Under the pieces are notes generated by a model. That model ran no database searches. It saw only the letters and a list, made by a program, of their open reading frames with translations, and was not told the origin of the DNA. 64,000 nucleotides of DNA from Verrucomicrobiota bacterium (GTDB taxonomy: Bacteria > Verrucomicrobiota > Verrucomicrobiia > CAIQCK01). A program made the translations under genes and the position numbers. Within the stretch, counting starts at the first letter, position 1. Every line of letters begins with the position of its first letter. Below, piece after piece: positions 61,022 to 64,000 of this stretch. The stretch covers positions 1-64,000 of the forward strand of contig JACRJX010000002.1 of NCBI GenBank assembly GCA_016235595.1, given 5' to 3'.

Positions 61022-61098
61022 GGGCGCGTAGCTCAGTTGGTTAGAGCACTACCTTGACATGGTAGGGGTCACAGGTTCGAATCCTGTCGCGCCCACCA
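61022..61098 (+). tRNA. tRNA-Val (anticodon GAC), CCA encoded
   Basis: Acceptor GGGCGCG pairs with CGCGCCC, discriminator A, encoded CCA at 61096-61098. The anticodon loop is TTGACAT (anticodon GAC, reading GUC/GUU), and the T arm is CAGGTTCGAATCCTG. A run of six T follows the CCA region. Confidence 0.95.
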
Positions 61099-61158
61099 TT
61101 TTTTCCCTGAAGAACAGACGCGTAGCGGCCTTGGCGCGGTTTCCCTCATTTCTCAATC

Positions 61159-63375
61159 TCACAGTTTCGTGCCGCTGGCTTTCGTCCACGGGGTGAACGC
61201 GCCCATCGCGTGGTGCTGCACTTTGCGCTTCCAGATTTTGTTGCCGCAGAGGGCAAAGAGAGTGTCCTTGTCCTTGCCGCCAAGACAGACGCCGGTCACG
61301 CGGCTGCGGTCGGGCACGGGAAGGATGATCTGCGTGGGGCCGTCGTCGGCGCTGATCTGCACGCCGCTGCGGGTGGCGATGAATTGCCGGCCTTCGAGCG
61401 AGTAGCACACACACTCCGCGCCCGCGTCATCATCCCAGTCGGCGACATAGAGATGGAAGAAGCGCTCCTTGTTCGCGAGCGTGCCGTCGGAGTTGATCTG
61501 GTAGCTATAGACCCACTTCGAGTGGCCTTCGGCGACGGAGAGCAGCCATTGGTCGGGGCGATACGCCATGCCGGTGGCGAATTTCACGCCGGAGTCCACG
61601 AGCTTCTTCTTGCCGTCCTTGATGAACCACACGGTGCCGCCGTTGTTCGGCTTCTTGTCGTCGTTGTCCGTGACGTAGAGGCCGCCGTCAGGTCGCGCAA
61701 GGATACTGTGGCCCAGGATGCCCTCCATCACGACGCTCCCCTTCCCCGCTGCGTCGTAGCGCATGAGCTTGCCGGATTTTTCCGAGATGGTGAATAGCGC
61801 GCCGTCCGCGCCGATGGTGACGCAGTGCGCCCGGCCCGCGTCAGCGACGAACTCGCTCACCTTTCCATCGAGATCGATGCGGTGAATCTTGTTGTTGGAC
61901 GTGTCGGCGAAGAACACCTCGCCGCTCGCATTGCACGCCGGGCCGCGCGTGCTCTTGAGCCCTTCGGCCACAAGTTGCCAGCCTTCGCCGGGGATCAGGA
62001 TTTCCTGCGCACGTGGCGCGCTCGGGCCGGCCTTCACGCGCTCAGGCCAGCCGCGCCATAGGTACGCCATCGCTTCCTGCCAGTGATCCATGTAGCCCGC
62101 AACGTGGCGGCCATCGATGATGCGGAACTGGTAGTCGTAGCCGGAGAATTTCAGCGCCTTGTCCATCTCCTGATCGAGGAGGAACCAGTCGCCGGCGGCG
62201 TTCTCCATGTCGCGCGTGGCCGTGGTGAGGAAGGCACGGATTGGCTTGGCCTCGAACTTGCGCACCATCGTCGGGAACTCGTGGCCGCCGCGGAACGCGA
62301 CCCAGCTCCCGCTCGCCGCATACACGCGGCTGAACGCCTCGGGCCGGTTCCACGCCGCCGTGAAAGCCGCGATGCCACCGCTGCTGCCCCCGGACATGCA
62401 GCGGTCGTTGCCATCGGTCGAGAGATTCAGGCCAAATTCCTTCGCGACGAATGGCAGCAACTCCTCGGTGAGGAAACGCACGTTGTTGTCGCTCACGCCG
62501 TCGTATTCGAAACAGCGGTTGCGCCGGCCGGGCGTGCCTTTCATCGGCGCGGGCAGTTCGCCGGGCCGCACAAACACGCCGACCGTGACCGGCATTTCCT
62601 TCGTCGCGATCATCGTTTCCATCAGCGTCTTCTCGCGCGGGTTGAAGCCGTCGGTCTTCACATAAACGCACGCGGGCTTCTTGCCGTCGTATTGCGCCGG
62701 GATGAAGACCGTCACATCGCGCACGGTGCCGGGGAAAATCCTGCTCTGCGTGAACTTGAACTGCTTGGTGGCGCCGGGCCGGATATCCTCCGGCTTGATC
62801 GCGGGCGGCTCGAATTTCTTCGTGTCATCGGCCGCCGTCGCCGCTGCAATGCCGGTGCCAGCGAGCGGCTTGATGAACCACTGCAAGTGCGGGTCGTTCG
62901 CATTGCAGGTCCAGAGATCGATCTTCGCGCCGGGATTCGGTTTGCCGCCCAGATGATCCAGGCCAAGCGCAGGCGCGTGCTTTGGCGTGAGGCTGTAGCC
63001 GCCGTTCTCGTGCTTGGTCAGCGCCCACAACTGCCACGGCTGGCCGGCGTCCTTCTCCAACACGATCGGGGTGCCGCATTTCGCGCCGCCCTTCGCCGCC
63101 GCAAGCACGAGCGAGGAATCGTGCGCGGGCTTGATCGTGAAAAACGGTTCCTCGCGCGGCGTGAGGATCCATTTCTGGTTCGCGCCGCCTGCGGGTTTGT
63201 TGATCGAAACAAGGGTGCCGTCCGCGCGCCCCGAGTCCACGGCCTCCAGCACCAGCGACTGCGCGCTAACGGGCACGATGCTGTAGGCACCCCAGTCCTC
63301 AGCGGCGGCGCGTGGGATGGTCCATGCGACAAGAACGGGCGCAATGATGAGTGGAGTCAAGCGATGGATGTTCAT
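61159..63375 (-). CDS. Secreted ricin-lectin / enterochelin-esterase-like / SMP-30 fusion (738 aa)
   Basis: ATG 63375 (MNIHRLTPLIIAPVLVAW) gives a signal peptide; a GTG/ATG at 63429 would add 18 residues. Residues about 30-180 are a ricin B-type trefoil (QKWILTPREEPF, QPWQLWALTKHENGG). Residues about 200-460 are an esterase D/enterochelin-esterase alpha/beta-hydrolase with the nucleophile motif MSGGSSGGIAAF. Residues about 470-735 are an SMP-30/gluconolactonase-like propeller (GLYVTDNDDKK, SRVTGVCLGGKDKDTLFAL). Probably degrades ester-linked sugar or lignin-like material outside the cell. Such lectin-esterase-SMP-30 combinations occur in Planctomycetes/Verrucomicrobia. Confidence 0.82.
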   Translation of the reverse strand: MNIHRLTPLIIAPVLVAWTIPRAAAEDWGAYSIVPVSAQSLVLEAVDSGRADGTLVSINKPAGGANQKWILTPREEPFFTIKPAHDSSLVLAAAKGGAKCGTPIVLEKDAGQPWQLWALTKHENGGYSLTPKHAPALGLDHLGGKPNPGAKIDLWTCNANDPHLQWFIKPLAGTGIAAATAADDTKKFEPPAIKPEDIRPGATKQFKFTQSRIFPGTVRDVTVFIPAQYDGKKPACVYVKTDGFNPREKTLMETMIATKEMPVTVGVFVRPGELPAPMKGTPGRRNRCFEYDGVSDNNVRFLTEELLPFVAKEFGLNLSTDGNDRCMSGGSSGGIAAFTAAWNRPEAFSRVYAASGSWVAFRGGHEFPTMVRKFEAKPIRAFLTTATRDMENAAGDWFLLDQEMDKALKFSGYDYQFRIIDGRHVAGYMDHWQEAMAYLWRGWPERVKAGPSAPRAQEILIPGEGWQLVAEGLKSTRGPACNASGEVFFADTSNNKIHRIDLDGKVSEFVADAGRAHCVTIGADGALFTISEKSGKLMRYDAAGKGSVVMEGILGHSILARPDGGLYVTDNDDKKPNNGGTVWFIKDGKKKLVDSGVKFATGMAYRPDQWLLSVAEGHSKWVYSYQINSDGTLANKERFFHLYVADWDDDAGAECVCYSLEGRQFIATRSGVQISADDGPTQIILPVPDRSRVTGVCLGGKDKDTLFALCGNKIWKRKVQHHAMGAFTPWTKASGTKL

Positions 63376-64000
63376 GAGAATGGGTTGCTGTTTAGCGAGA
63401 CAATGAGGTGTAACCTTTTGCAGTGCCATCTTTTACGTTGCACTCGTTGACATACATGAAAGGCAGTGGTTTTCACAGAAGAATCAGTTCTCGTCAAGCT
63501 GCCGTTCGTGCCAACGCAGCCCCCACCCCTACCCCGGCGACCAAGACTGATTGTTTCCAACGCGGCTTTGTTCGTCTGTTGGCCTAATCAGCGCACGTGC
63601 CTTGCCATACCCCGCTGACTGTGCTATTTTCCCGCGCAATGGATTGCATGGTTGTGATCTTGTTCTTGTTTTGGTGTGTTCCGCACCTCGACAAGTTTTT
63701 TTGTGATGTGGGAAGCGCATTCCGTGAGGAGACACCCCGACTGCGTTCGCTGACTTCCGCCCCTCCTGCCCGTATTCGCGCGTCTCCGGAGAACTTCAGC
63801 CAAAACTGAAAACGCCGCTTGCGCTGAGCCATGTGACCGCGACGCCTTTGGCGTGCGTTTGAGCTTCCCTTTGTCAGACTCTGCCTTGATCAGTTTCTGA
63901 ACTAGGCAGAAGTGCGCTGCCGCAGGACAAGCTTCCCTCTTGACCACGGCGTTGACGTCGGTGCAAAACGACCGGGGTGACTTCGCAGGCAAGCACACCA
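63376..64000. other. Terminal 625-base stretch without a recognised gene
   Basis: I see the promoter side of the lectin/esterase gene and several short open frames of no family character. The composition is similar to the rest of the chromosome. No tRNA, terminator hairpin or repeat was found. Confidence 0.5.

Noticed and set aside
63624..63998. 124-aa minus-strand frame at the window end
   Set aside because: Very basic, no family character and no leader; left as unassigned sequence.

Overview
The window is high-GC bacterial DNA in two parts: a Mu-like transposable prophage (start of window to about 26.5 kb, every gene on the + strand) and ordinary chromosome (about 26.6 to 64 kb). The host part suggests a member of the Verrucomicrobiota, probably near Pedosphaeraceae/Limisphaerales. 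The reasons are several secreted PQQ-type beta-propeller proteins, a Tat-exported DUF1501 protein, a ricin-lectin/esterase/SMP-30 fusion, a three-gene sdhCAB operon and FHA/kinase signalling proteins. This placement is inferred from family content only.

Prophage early region (1-7.6 kb): the Ala-rich C-terminal tail of an unseen gene, where a MuA transposase would sit, is followed by a MuB-like AAA ATPase and a Gam-like DNA-end protector. Then come an HD-domain hydrolase and a run of small ATGA/GTGA-coupled genes (zinc ribbons, a winged helix, a small membrane protein). The region ends with a secreted 3D-domain protein (likely lysis), a DUF2786 protein and a DUF5131 radical-SAM-like protein.

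Prophage late region (7.6-26.5 kb): a giant MuF head protein (1126 aa) carries a kinase-like domain and a further C-terminal module, which is the layout of MuF polymorphic toxins. It is followed by two small candidate immunity genes, a gpG-like protein, the protease/scaffold I/Z, a capsid-cement-like protein, a repeat protein and the major head protein gpT. After a strong terminator come gp36-like and tail-terminator-like genes, two tandem tail-tube-like paralogues, tail chaperones with a C CCT TTG slippery site, the tape measure, two unrecognised tail genes and a 1133-aa DUF115/GT9/methyltransferase/methyltransferase fusion. I found no terminase or portal where Mu-like phages keep them. Short arrays with a 7- or 8-bp period are scattered through the prophage and were not found in the host part.

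Host region: a LecA-like secreted protein, a 1240-aa PQQ propeller protein, a 3D-domain protein, a macro-domain remnant, a LarA-like protein, an FHA protein, HrpB helicase, SdhBAC, a DUF1501 protein, a TolC-family protein, an L,D-transpeptidase, AccA, a nucleotide-pyrophosphatase-like phosphodiesterase, another PQQ protein, AspS, HisS, an HU/IHF protein, an S41 protease, an MFS transporter, a bifunctional nuclease and a membrane Ser/Thr kinase with degenerate motifs. It ends with tRNA-Glu(CUC), tRNA-Val(GAC) and the lectin/esterase/SMP-30 fusion. The most notable items are the MuF-kinase toxin with its neighbours, the glyco/methyltransferase fusion, and the heptad arrays.
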